Source: Chrysomallon squamiferum (Eukaryota; Mollusca; Gastropoda; Neomphalida; Peltospiridae). Taken from it: 64,000 nucleotides of DNA. Positions 11,425 to 24,800 of the stretch are shown here, piece by piece. The notes beneath the pieces were generated by a model. That model had not been told where the DNA came from, searched no databases, and saw only the letters and a list, made by a program, of their open reading frames with translations. The stretch is from positions 5,001,167 through 5,065,166 of the forward strand of contig CM022665.1 of the NCBI GenBank assembly GCA_012295275.1, read 5' to 3'. Each line of letters begins with the position of its first letter. Position 1 is the stretch's first letter. The position numbers and the translations under genes are program-made.

Positions 11425-13284
11425 TCAAGGTTAAAATCAATAATGAAGTAAGTAAAAGAGTACAGTTACAAAAATATCTGGGTGCACTCATAATTTTATA
11501 GTGTGATATCATAGTATTCAGACCATATACATTCACAAGTGTGTGGAATGTCTGCCAAAAAGCAGAAATATGCCTTTTTCAAAATTGTGACTCCAAAAAA
11601 CAAAATTCTTCTTTTTTTACTTTTCATTTTAATTTTTAGTTTTATAAAATATTAAAACTTGATTGAAATTGCAGTATTGAAAATGGAAAAGGGAAGAGTG
11701 CAGCGTCTGCACACTGCTTTTTCATATTGTTGCAAATGCAAGTGCAAAAGTTGTTTTCTTCAGAAGAAAATCACATTAATAATCTTATCTTTGTATTAAA
11801 CAATCTGTTATTTTGCCAATGGGATATTGTTACGTATTAGTTCATTACAGTAGTCCTTGGAACAAATTTAACTGTTGGCCTCTTTCCTATCGCCATTACA
11901 AAGTCACAAGACTGTTGCTTATTATTTTGATCATAATATTCATTATATTCTGCAGATCTCATTAAAGTGTTCATTATGTATTCATTCTCTTTTTCAAAAA
12001 ACAGTAAACATCTTACATATTAAGAACTTTGTGTTTTGAATATGAAAGCTGTATAAATTCATAATCCCTGTATTTAAACAAAAATAATAATAATAATTAA
12101 AAAATAACATAGTTAAAAACCATTTTACAGACATGTTTTGTCTATATATTTGGAATGACAATTTTACAATTAATATTTCTATCTCTAGATGGTTAAACAA
12201 AAATGTTTAAATTAATAATAAATTGGAAAAGGAAAATAAAAATAATAATAATAATAAAAAAAACTGCAGCAACTTTCACCAACTAAATTTTACAATTGTG
12301 TTACTCTGGGGAAAAAAGAAGTATAAATTCCAACAGTATTTGTTATGTCTGGAGAATGATAATTTAGATAAATCTCAAAATGCATGAAATCTTTATTTGA
12401 TATTTCAGGATTACAGGGTAGAAAAAACTGAACACAGCAAAACTGCATGTTTCTGTGCTGTTAGTATATCACTGTTAAAACCATTTCTTCGTATTTAATT
12501 ATACTTTCACACTTAAAACATTATTTTTATTGAAACTAATGGCCATTTCATCATTGTTTTCACATTTAGACAGCAAAGGCCCAATGTGACTCACCACATT
12601 TACATCCTCCTCCCATTGAGAAACAGTTCCTTATCTCTCCACCAGCATCACCCCCAGTTGGATGGGAACAGATGCGTGAAGCAGAGCCTGGCATCAACTT
12701 TGATCTTCTCGCAGCCATAGCAAAACTGGCTCCTGGTAAGAGCACATTACCTTACAGTTTGAAACATATTCAGTAAAATACAGAAATTATAACCGATTCA
12801 TCTGAGACTTCATTATTTACATAAAATCAATATACGTTCTGGGTCTTTATCACAAAAGTTTGTTCATGATCAAAATTTAACCCTTTTGATAATTTTGATT
12901 TTATTCTCTACAGGAAATCATCCTTTGACATTTTTCTTGTTCAGAGCAGAAAAAAAATGTGTGTGTTTTTAATCAGATGTCAGCAAATTAAAGTTCAGAT
13001 GCTGTAAGTTTGAACATTTTTGAAGAATGTTGATAATGTCAGATAGTTTCAAGCTGAAACTTTTTCATGTCGATTACTGTCAAGGAAAATGCCAGGTACC
13101 TTTACATTATTAATAAATGTTTTAATTATTATTTTTATTTCTTTTAAATTCAGGTGAAGCCCATGAACTACATCCCCAGTCAGAATCTCAACCAGGTATA
13201 GTTGTACACATATGCGAAGACCCAGAGGGATTTAATGATCCGGACCGTCCTCGAATTGTTCAAACCAAGAGACCACAAACGTGA
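8354..13284 (+). CDS. RCAN: Regulator of calcineurin / calcipressin (4 exons, 197 aa)
   Basis: Exons: 8354-8476, 9775-9948, 12570-12735, 13154-13284 (594 nt). The protein has the RCAN layout: an N-terminal RRM-like domain beginning at DLPDALI and running through [10 protein letters not shown] and [17 protein letters not shown]; the signature [13 protein letters not shown], whose serine-proline repeat is the calcineurin-contact and phosphorylation segment; and a C-terminal PRIVQT that matches the PxIxIT-type docking motif of the family (PKIIQT in human RCAN1). RCAN proteins bind the calcineurin A catalytic subunit and modulate its phosphatase activity in the cytoplasm. The length equals the 197-residue human RCAN1 isoform. 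The protein stops shortly after the docking motif (TKRPQT) and lacks the human-type TPIHLS end. The start follows aaaATGg and matches the family's short acidic N-terminus. Confidence 0.95.
10020..10405. repeat. Diverged dispersed/tandem repeat in RCAN intron 2
   Basis: A unit of about 45 bp resembling TGTGAAATAAAAATTAGATT followed by GGCATCCAAAATATT recurs at about 10030, 10105, 10200, 10303 and 10355. Copies differ by substitutions and are separated by T-rich spacers, one with (GT)n. This looks like an old tandem array with a period of roughly 50-100 bp. Confidence 0.55.
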
Positions 13285-15789
13285 TATTCATGTGAATAAA
13301 CTCTGGGGAATAAACCAATACATTTATAAAAGGACAAAATGGAAATGCATGATTTTCATGCAGGTTCATCCTTTCAACAATATCCATTGTCAAACACTTG
13401 TAACAAAAAAAAGCTAATATTTCAGTTGGCTTTCTGCTAAAAAGCAGAAAATATTAACATTTGATAAATAATACCTCAAGTGGTAACTACTTCATAACTG
13501 TTAGATTATTTGATCTCAAAGTTGAAGGACAAGTTTTTTGTGTTTCTTTTCATCCTTATGATGTCAACTAATTAAGTTTCAGTCTTTATATCTGATGATA
13601 GCTTTTGCGGAAACCAAAGAAATTGTTGTGGGTTTTTTTTTTTTTGGATTCCAGAACATGTTTTTTTTTAATTAGAATTGATATTTAAAGGTGATATTGT
13701 GAATTTTGTTATGCATACGTGTTGATATTTATAGTGTGTCATTATAATTTATATACTAAACTTTATATTTTTTCTTACAGCATCTGTTTAGAACTAGAAC
13801 ATTTTGTTGTATATTTTTATCTTTGTGTTCAACTTAAAATTCTGTCTCTACTTATTTATTTGATAGATTAATTTCATGTCAGACAGAAAACTTACATTTT
13901 AACCATGGTATACAGGGTTTTTCAGTTCTTTTTCTTTTTAAATGTTACAAAATGAGATTTTTTATCATTCATTAGCACCATGGTCCCAGTAATTTTTACA
14001 ACAGATTATCTGAAATTTGATATTGATTATCAGTATTTTATATTCACCAATTTTTGGAATCTCATTGTCTAAGAACAAGTTTTGTTTTTTTTGGTTCCCC
14101 CACCCCCAAGTACATATTTCTTTGTTAAATAATTTTATCAGTACATAAGAACTTAATTCCATTAACAAACTAAGAACTGTTTTATATACAGAAGTTACCA
14201 GGCGATACATACTGAGATTTTCAAAATAATATAACTGAAAATTGATGCCTGTGGAAGAATGTTTGGCCAAAATTTACATTGCTAAATGTCATTTTTCATT
14301 GATGGTTTTTCAGAAGTTTGTTGTTATAGAAGTTATGTGCATTACTAAACTTGTGAAAAAATTCATTAGTTCATATATGTTTGATGCTAAATGTGTGTTC
14401 TATACAAATAATGGCAATCATTTTTCCATGATGTTATTTACTTCTAGAAAATGATATGTATAACCACAAAACTTTTATATTATATATATATTTATAAGTT
14501 TTGTGTGTTTGGGGTTTTTCAAATATTTTTTGGTTATTCGTTTATAAATCTGCCAAATTGGCATTTAATCTATGGACAATATTAATTCTGTTTACTAAAC
14601 TCAAGAACTGACTTAATAACTTCTTTTTTTTATCAAAAGATATATACAAATTTAGAGAAAACATTTTTGTATTGCCCCTGTGGTGGCACTTTTATTTTTA
14701 TTTGGGCTTGTATATTATATACATAAGAAAAATCATTATGTGTTAGCTTTGTGTCATAGGAATAAATATTTAGTGATTCTTACAATGCTCAGAAAACATT
14801 ATTGTTCTTTTCAGAATCTTTAGAATGAATGGATCATTTGTATCATTTTTGCTATAAGAATGTTGGTATAATGTGCGAGACAAACAATACTCTGAAATAA
14901 AATATCAAATTTTTTAGTTTGTGTTATTTCATTTGTTCATTACAATGCTTTTTTTTTGCTTCTTATATGTATGTTGAACTGCATTTCTTTCGTAATTACT
15001 ACTTTTAATATTATTTTTTTTTATATTACATTTGGTATCAGACACTTTCTGGTAACATTTCTGGAAATATATCAATTTAAAAATCAATAAAACTGAGTAA
15101 TAATAATAATGACAAGATGTTCTGCCATGTTGTTTCAAAAGAAGATGGTAAATGTTAACACCTAGATTTGAATATACAGTAAAATCTTACAAATAAAACA
15201 ATTATTTTAAAAACCTAAAATAAAATAAGGACTGCAACAATGTAACACATGTATTTTGATATTTTGCTGTCAGGACACAACTCAGTGGCAGATTTTAGGC
15301 CAATATTAAATTGTCAACTAAAATGACTTCCTATTTCAGCGAGCCTTATGATAATATTTATAATTCATGTACAATACTGCAACAAAGTACAAAATAAATT
15401 TTAAAAATATCAAGTCAAGGCATATTTACATAATGGTCTTCAAAAATAATAATACAAGAAAATGGGTGATATATTAATGATATGTATTATATGGAAAAGT
15501 ACACACACCGATACACGTCATTATTTTGATTCGTTTGAAATTAATAAAATCTATTACCTTTAATAAAAATTCAGTTATTTCAGTATTATTTTAAATGATT
15601 TATAATATTAAAAGTTATTATTTAACTGTCCAGCTGCATGCTGTTTTGAAACTTTCATTACATTCCCCTTATTTTTATTGGAAGAAATGTATAAATAAAA
15701 TAACGTTAATATGTCGGACTCTAAACTGTTGAGGCAGTGGCTACCGCCAACCAATCAGCTGGTGGAATACAAACGGATGACGACGCTGT
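13285..15789. other. RCAN 3' UTR and intergenic region
   Basis: AT-rich with no credible coding frame. A good polyadenylation signal, AATAAA, lies at 14896-14901, which would give RCAN a 3' UTR of about 1.6 kb. Short reading frames across 13.2-14.5 kb have no start context or recognisable domain and look like UTR. From about 15700 the sequence enters the candidate promoter of the zinc-finger gene. Confidence 0.6.
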
Positions 15790-15849
15790 AATCTTTAAGA
15801 GAAAGAACCTACAGAGGAACTTGTGCGATAACAAATTTATAATATACAG
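15740..15849 (+). promoter_or_regulatory. Candidate promoter and 5' UTR exon of the zinc-finger gene
   Basis: A locally GC-richer patch contains CCAAT at 15751-15755, then a CAG|GTAAAA splice donor after 15849. The first coding exon downstream has an acceptor (TTTACAG, ending 17357) ten bases before its ATG, so an upstream non-coding exon is required. This is the best local candidate, but the transcription start is not defined. Confidence 0.4.
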
Positions 15850-17357
15850 GTAAAAACAAAATAAATATCTGTTTTATTAATATATGCAATGGGGAAAAAA
15901 AATAGATAGCTGTTCTATAACACAGTTTCCACAACTGTCGTTGTATAAAATACACGCAAGATCTCCCAACTCCACGAAAGAAGATTTTTGTTGTTTTCTT
16001 CCTCCACATCCAAAGATTTTTCTCACTCTGAAGAACTCTCCATTTGGAGATTCATATTGCTAATGTAAATATATTTAGATTTCACGATTTGGGAGATCTT
16101 GCTATTAGTAGTGATTGATTTTCCTGAATATATCTGTTTTAACAGTTAACTGATAACGTCACGATTGAAAAATTAAAACAAAATGGCTACACTGACCTAT
16201 ATTTTTTACATACAAGGACGCCGTTAAAAAACAGAACGTTGATAAACATCGATATTGCCTTTGTTGACATCACTTGATAGCATATCACTATATAGTATAT
16301 GCTATTAAATAAACATTGACATTAAGAGGAAAATAAAATTTAAAAAAAATGAAGCTGCTTGTTGCGATCTGTTTCATGAACATTATAAAAATAAAATACA
16401 GTGATACACCAAACGCGTACAAATTGTTATTATATGTATTATATTTAATAACGAAGGGCAACTATAAAATAATTTAAAAGCCTCTGTAAATCATTAAATA
16501 ATATTAGAAGGATGTATACAGAAATTCATTAAAACTGACAAGCATTAACAATTAAACTTAAATTTACAATAACTTACTGAGGGAAAGTTTCTCCCCCCCC
16601 CCATCATTTAACAAAACAAAACCATAATTTGTGGCTCTCACAAGACGTATGGTTAAAGCAATATCTAAATATTTGAGAACAATAAGAATTTATTATAGTA
16701 CTTATTTAAAACTAATTGTAGTATTCATTTTTCTTTATATCATAATAATAAACGAACAAACAAACAAAAAAAAAAAAAAAAAAACAACAACCACCCAAGA
16801 ATATATATATATATACTTCAAAAATATTATTTATTTACTTAATTATTTCCATAAATCAGTATTTGTTTGGTGTCTTTATCACAGAATTTATTTTATTTGT
16901 TCCAGTTTGTTGACTCCGAGGTTAGTTTAAAAATAAAACAAAACAAAACATTGTAACATTAATTACATGAACAGAGGAAATCAAACTAGAATTAAATTAA
17001 AATTAGCATTGCAGTAGTAAAGCAGCAGAATTTCACAGAATAACAGCTATACTATAGCCTACAGGTAACTAAACTACTCAAAAAATTACACTAAAGATTA
17101 ATAAGAATTGCCAAAAAACCAAGATAAACTCTCCCCAAAAACATAAACATTGTTGATTATCAATCTATTTTAATGAGTTGCATACTAAATTGCAAAGGAG
17201 TATTTTCATTCTGTTGAAATAATTTTTATAAAAAGAAAATTGATCTTAATTTGATATTAAACTGTTTTAACGCAGACATTTGAAATTACATGCTAACCTG
17301 ATTTTTCATTTTATTTGATAAAACAATATAAACTTATTCCTTTCTCGTATTTTACAG

Positions 17358-18616
17358 ATTTTACAAAATGCCTTCCACTAGAAGCAGCTTCATGCCATCT
17401 AGAAGATCATCTGGACAGAGACTGTCTAATCCCAAAAGTCAGATAGTGAAAACACCAAATAACAAACTTGTTAAATCATCATCTAGTTTATCTTCTGAAA
17501 AGGCCAAACCTGAAAAATCTCGACCTCTTAAAGCAGGCAGAAAACTGTCAGAAAATCTGGACACTGATTTACCAGGTTCTCCAAAACAAACCCCAAAACA
17601 AGCGACAACAGTCAGACAAAAGTCAAAGAAAGAAACTGTCAAAGAAAAAAGTTCTGATTTCTGTGTTAAAACTGAAAAAACAAATCTCAGCAGGGATGTA
17701 TCACTGCCTAATTATGAAGATGGTACAGGAAGGAAATTTCAAAAACTGACTAAAACAGATAAGAAAAGCATGTCCAATATCAGTTCAGAAAAAGATCTGA
17801 ACAAAGAGGATTTAAGTGAGTCACAAAAGGAAAATGCTAAGCATCAGAGTTTAACCCTTTTATCCGATTCAAAAGTTAAAGGTAAAAAAAGAGGAAGACC
17901 ACCAAAGGAAGCAAAGACTGAGGAGAAGAAAATATCAGAAGTTGACAAGTTAGTCAGTGATGAATCAGTGATTCAGAAAGAAGATTTATCTGGTAAACAT
18001 ATGCAGGGATATTTTGATATCACTGTTAAAAATCTTATAAGTAAATAATAACATAGGTATGATGAAGATTATTTGGATAATATTTAGATTGTTTCTATAA
18101 TTTGTATATTTCAGACACAATTTTTTAAGGAAATAGTCTGTTTGTTCAACTTTAGTTTATTAATTTTATTTCTTTGTTTGTTTGTTTGTTTGTTTGTTTA
18201 TTTCTTATCAAATTCTTATACTGTTTGAATGGTAAACATTGCTATTTAGTTGTTCATCTTTTGCATATTCATATTGTGATCTTTATTTTTTATTTTTGTT
18301 TAATTGTCAGCAGTTAAGCCTGAACAATCAAACTCATCTGCAGATGATTTCTCACCAAGAAGAAGTGGCAGAGCAGTTGTACCTAACAGACGATATCTCG
18401 ATTCAGAAGAGGATCACATGGTCAAAAAGAAACCTAAGAAAGGTACCTTATGTTTTTCTTATTTATCATTAAATTCATATAATAAAAATAATAATAATAA
18501 TAATAATAAAGCTCTACATTTTAATTTCACTATAATTAAAACATTGCAGATATTTTCAAAATATTATATAAATATTTTTGGACATAAAACAACTGCATAC
18601 AGAATTTTTTTAATTG

Positions 18617-18680
<64 letters not shown>

Positions 18681-19722
18681 GTTGTTGTTGTTATCATTTG
18701 TTTCATCTGTCAGTGAAAATTTAATGCAATAGTTCATAATTCAAGAAATCATGTTTGTAGCTGACTGCAAAATTTACACTGTATTGCAGATATTAAGTAA
18801 TTATAATATGGGTTTTTGTAAATCATTTACATGTTTAAAATGATTTATTGCTGTAAGAAACTTGTTAACTGAAACAAGTATTTTTAATTATGGTTTGCTG
18901 TGTTTGTATGTATAACTTAAAACAATGACAGTTAATTATTTAAAAAATATAACCTGCTAACATCAGTCAATAAGCTTATTAAATTTCCCTCCAGGAAAAA
19001 ACCCAAAAACAAAACAAAACAAAACATTAACTGAGAAGTTATCATTTTATTCAAATAAAAAAAAAATGAAGAAAAAAAGAAGTCATTTTCAGTTCTGTAC
19101 AGTAATTGGAAACATCTGATTTACTCATTTCAAAGTATCAATCAATATTTTATTTCAAATGTTTAAATTGTTCAGAGGTGACTGCAAAAAAGCTAGAGAA
19201 AAAAGAGCTAAAGTTCAGTCCTGGATGGTCAGTCAAATCACAAAGAAAAAGGTATGACTATTTTTTTACAAATATATTTTGACATTATTGCCATATGTTG
19301 TTAACTCAGAGAGGTGTGTGAGCAAGAATGTATATTTGTGCCATAGATGTTAACAAATGGAAAATTGATTTAAGTTACAGAGTAAATTACTTCATATCTT
19401 GTAGTTGTAGATCTATTGCAAAGGGAGTAAATCATTTTTAAAGGATATTAAATATGTTTAGCAGTTTTAATGATTATGAGTACAATGTGAACATAGGTTT
19501 TCAAAGAGATACCGATTATAAAATTAAAATAGGAGAAATGGCTGCTATGGCAAAATGTATGTGTGAATAATTATGTCTATTTAACTGCACCAAAAACACA
19601 TAAATTACAAATGTATATAATAATTTAATAAATCTTCATACATTACATGTTAATTTAAAATATGTATCATTTTGATTTCATTTACCTAGCATTTAATGTA
19701 CAGAACAGTTATAAGTGATAAA

Positions 19723-19784
<62 letters not shown>

Positions 19785-21776
19785 TGTGTGTTTGTGTGTG
19801 TGTGCACACGCACACACACACACGCACACACATATATACACCAAAGATTGTTATTCTTTGGTACATTTCTGGCCAAATATATTCGCACACAATTACTGAA
19901 AAGTTACTAAATAAAGAAAAAAAATAACACGTTTCTGCTGCAGACAGTAATCATTTTATAAATTAATGTTATCTTGATGGCTGATGTAGTAGTGTATGTA
20001 GTGGTGGTGGTTAGGAAAAGAGGAGGCTACTGAGGCCCCACTTCCCCCTCACCATCACTTATTGGTAGAGAAGAATTTGTGTCCTTCTCATGATTACTGA
20101 AGGGTACAGAAGAACCTTGTTCCTCATCACTGGTTAAAGTGAGTTTGGGTAAAGGGGAATAAGTGACCATTTCAAATCACTCCAATGTGTGGAGAGAAAT
20201 GCCTGAGCAGCTTCTAAATTGCTATTTGAAGAGAGCCCCTAAAAAACACAACAATAAAAACAAATATGGCAGATAAAATGGTCTCTGTAGAACAGACCAT
20301 TGTCGTAGTCAGTCTCAGAGTTGTTTGTACTGAATATTTTATATTATTGTGACTTTATATGTTTTATCTTTTTTCAATGACATTGAATGAAACAGTGTTA
20401 AAGAGGGAGATTCTCTATGTGATTTTTTTTTTGTTTTGTTTTGTTTCAGTACTGAGAAAATAGGTTCGCAAATAAAAATAAAAGAAAAAACTAGACTCCC
20501 ATTAAAAACATATAAAGATGAAAGTGAGAATGATAAAGCCATTAGTGATGATGAAAATATTAAACAAGATGAGAATTCTGTTAGAGTAAGAACAATAAAT
20601 TTGAGTAAAAATGAGGTAATGAAGTCTGATTTACAAAGCAAAGAAAAAACTATGCCTGTTTGCAATTTATATTTCAAAAAAATCAGTGAAGTTGTCTCTC
20701 AAATTAAACCAGCAGAACAGCCAGATGGTTGTAAAGGTGACATCCATTCTTCATTTACAAAAAGTGTACATTCGGCAGCAGATACCAGCAAGGAGTTAGT
20801 TCCAACAAAAGACATTCCTCACACAGATAATGAAAATTGTGTTGAAAAGGACACATCTTGTCAACACCAAGATGTAAATTCAGCATGCAACAGTTCTGTT
20901 TCCTCTTTCTCTAAGCCTGCTGACACAAATGATGATTCGTCTTTAACTACCTCATTTCAGACAGCTGAGAACAAATCTTTGAGAGATGGTAAAGAACATA
21001 TAAACAGTGAATATGCAGCAGATATTGTAAATATATCTGCAGTTAAAACACGTAAGGCAGCATCCAATGATGATATTGAGACCTCAACCTCTGATGATTC
21101 TAAACCATCTTCCTCAGTTGCAGATGTGACCAAGATACCAACACCAGTTCAGGAAGATATTTCTGGACATAACCATACACAACAAAGTACTAAGGAATTG
21201 ACTAACAAGAAAAATGAAATCAAAGAGATTCCAGTTGCTCACGGTGGAAAAGAGAATGTACCAGATATCACATCAACATCTATTTCAAACACTGATGAGA
21301 AAAGCAGTTCATCTGTGGGAACCATGATGACCAAGAGACCAGTGGTCCACATCCGAAGTTCCTCAGGAATCAGATCACCTCCTGAGATACAGACACAGAC
21401 CATTTACAAAGTGAATCTTGATGGGACTTCAACTCGGACAGTGATTATCATGGATGCTGCTTGCAGTCCATGCAAAGGGAAGTCACTTCTCAAACAGTCG
21501 AAGTCTAAGAGGAATATAGAAACCCAGAGTAATAATGAGGCTAATGAGAAAGAACTGTCTGACTACAGTGAACAAAAAGAATTAAAATCAGGTAAGCAGT
21601 TATGAAAGTATAGATTAACTGAGAAATTAAAACAAGAATAGACTGACTGGGGAAACGAAAAAATAAATTTAAAAAAATTAAAAATTATTATTATTTGAAT
21701 CTAGTGTTATTTCTTGTTAATTAACTGCTACAAATACATCAGTTTCGAATGAGTGTTTTTCAAATAAATAAGTTCT

Positions 21777-21816
<40 letters not shown>

Positions 21817-24800
21817 CAATATCAAACAATTTCCTTGTTTGTTTCTTGTTTTTTCATTAGATAAACTTTTAAAATTATTTTATTACAGGTACCAGTTCTT
21901 CACATGTGCTGCCTGCTGAAATGGTTACTTCAGATGTGAAGGAATTTACTGAGGCAAACAACCAGAATACTCGGTTAGTTGAAAATCCATGCAGTCTGCT
22001 CTCGTCTACTGTTGACACCCATGGTTTCCATTCAGCTGTAAGAAAAGTACAAAAACCAACCACAAAACAAATTACATCCGACAACATGCCTCCACTTACA
22101 AAAATTGTTCCTGTTCAAGCGAAAAGCAACACCATGAAAACAATCCAAAGTTCAGTGAACAGTGAGGCAAAGCTAGATGATTCTGTTTTAGAAACTCAGG
22201 ATCCACGAATGTTAATGATGGATGCCAGCACAAAAAGAGCTGTGGCTTCCATCTTGTCACTGGAGTCAGGAATTACATTTTCACCGTCTGCTGTTAATTC
22301 CCAGACAGATTCTACAACATGTTCTGCACCAACAAGTAAAGACAATTTAGTTGATTTGCTGCCCAAAGCCATTTCCTCTTCAAATAACCTGATCACCCAC
22401 ACCAGTGAAACACCGTGTTCAGACACTGTGACCATTCATTCCAGTGAAATACCATCTTCAAACACACTGACCATTCACACCACTGAAACCCCATCTTCAA
22501 ACACAATGACCGTTCACCCCAGTGGAATATCATCTTCATATACACCTATCATCCATAACAGTGAAACATCGTCTTTGAGTACACTCACCATTCATGCCAG
22601 TGAAACACCCTCTCTAAACGCACAGACCATCCGCACCTGTGTTGGAGAATCACTTTCCAGTGGGATTCCACAGATGAATGTCATATCAGCTGAGTCTAAA
22701 AACATAACATCCATCAGCTCCACAGATGTTGTGGATGGCTCTGAGTGTGCAAATTCTGATTTCACATCTCTATGGTCAGACATTTTAGAAACCAGTTCAG
22801 TCGCAGCAGTACAGATATCAGACATTACCGATCTGGACCAGAACAAATCTAAATATGTAACATCATCGACACAGACACCCATCGAATCCACTGAAGAAAA
22901 GATAATACTTCCCAGTGCTTACAAGTCGATGATTGATGAGAGCCAGATAAAAAAGGAATGCGACTATGATGAAGATGTCAACGGCGACAAAAACAAGCAA
23001 ACTCTTGTTGTTGTGCAGTTACCAGAGGGCGCTGTTGTCACACAGCCTGTGGTTCAGTCTCGTTATAAATACGATGTTAGTAGAGTTCATTCAGTTTGTT
23101 GTGCATACTAAAATTATTATTAATTGACATAAAATTACTAATTTTTTCCATTATTTATGGCAATACTTTGCAAAATCCAGGTCAGATTAAATAACTTGTT
23201 TTTATGTTACAGACTAAATAATCATACAGGTATATGTTTCTGTGTTCAAAGGATTGTTTAGTTTAACTTAATATATAACAATGACATGTAATCATATATC
23301 ATGGTAGATAAAGAAAATTTAATAAACATAATCCACTGACTTTATGTAATAAGAATATTTTTACAATAATAATGATATATAATTATTACAATATGAAGAA
23401 AAAAGAAGCTGTACTAATGTTAATTTGTTGTCCTGTAATTTGAATATTTTGATTCTATAGAATTATTAATTTGCTCATGTTTTGCAGGATACTCCATTCC
23501 TAGATCAGAACTATGCTGATATTTTCAGATGTAAAATATGTTGCTATGAAACAAAAAAGAAGGCAAATTGGTACAAACACAAACAGAAGCATTTAGGTAA
23601 TTTAAAAGCATGCTATAATACCAAAAATAAAAAAAAATGTTATTTGTTTCAATTAACTTACTTATTTACTTATTATTATTAACCTGTTAGAGTACTAAGA
23701 GAGAGAGACTGAGAATTACCATAGTTTGGTTTTATTTCTGAAAAGTATTGTTGATTTAAATTCTGGAAATGAAACAAAAAAGAAAAATAAATAAATAAAT
23801 AAGTAAATAAATATAAATAAATAAATGGTTGTTTCCTAGTGTTTAAATCAGTTATTTTTCTTAATTATGATTTCATAAAAAGTTAACTGTTTAATTCATA
23901 ACATCTGTTTGTTAAGTTGTTAATACGAAGAAAAAAAGGAGAGATTTTTCCTCTTTTTGTTTTTATAGATTCTTTATATCCCTGTATCACAGTTATACTA
24001 CAAACTCGTTTCCCTTCTCAGTGAAAAAAAAAAAACCCAGCCCTACAAATATATATATGCACACTAAACTCACCGAAGAACTTGTAATAACATATATTAG
24101 AAGTTATGTAAATCCAGTTTTTAAAATTGCAGAGTGCATTTTCATCTTTCACTTTACACACACACACACACACATGATGTATCAATTTAGATTTTTATTA
24201 CAAGTTTTTACTTGTTAACATTTGATACACATCTAATTTATATTTAAAAAATTCAGGTCTGCGGCCACATGCTTGTAACCAGTGTCAGTATCGGGCTGCA
24301 ACAGCTAGCAACCTCAAACGTCACTTGGCAATCCACGCTGACATTCGGAACTTTATGTGTCAGCTCTGTGGAATGTATTTTAGACAGAAGATCCATCTTG
24401 AGAGACACATCAAGTACAAACATGAGGTTTGTGAACCATTTGTTTTCTTTTGTTATAGAAAGGAATTTTAATATGGGGTTATGTGTACATCATTAATATA
24501 GTTCAGAATCATGTTGATACTGTAGAGATGAAACCCAGTGCTGCCACATGATTGGCCTGTTTCTTCGCTTAATGAAAAGGATTCTTTCCCATAGACATTA
24601 TTTTGGGGTTTGTTTTAATTTTATTTTATTTCTTACATTTTTCAGGCATGTCTAATTCGTTTTTATTTTGCCCAAAATAGTTTTTATTTTAAATTTTTCA
24701 GGAGAAACAAGTGAAATGTCCACTGTGTGAATATATCTGTGCTAATGAGAACCCTGATTTAAAAGTTCATATTAAACGTAAACACTTCACAGGTGAAGTG

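Noticed and set aside
18304-18732. 142-codon frame extending past the second zinc-finger-gene coding exon
   Set aside because: Only 18311-18442 is exon; after the GTACCT donor the frame runs through AAT and TTA repeats and becomes poly-Leu.
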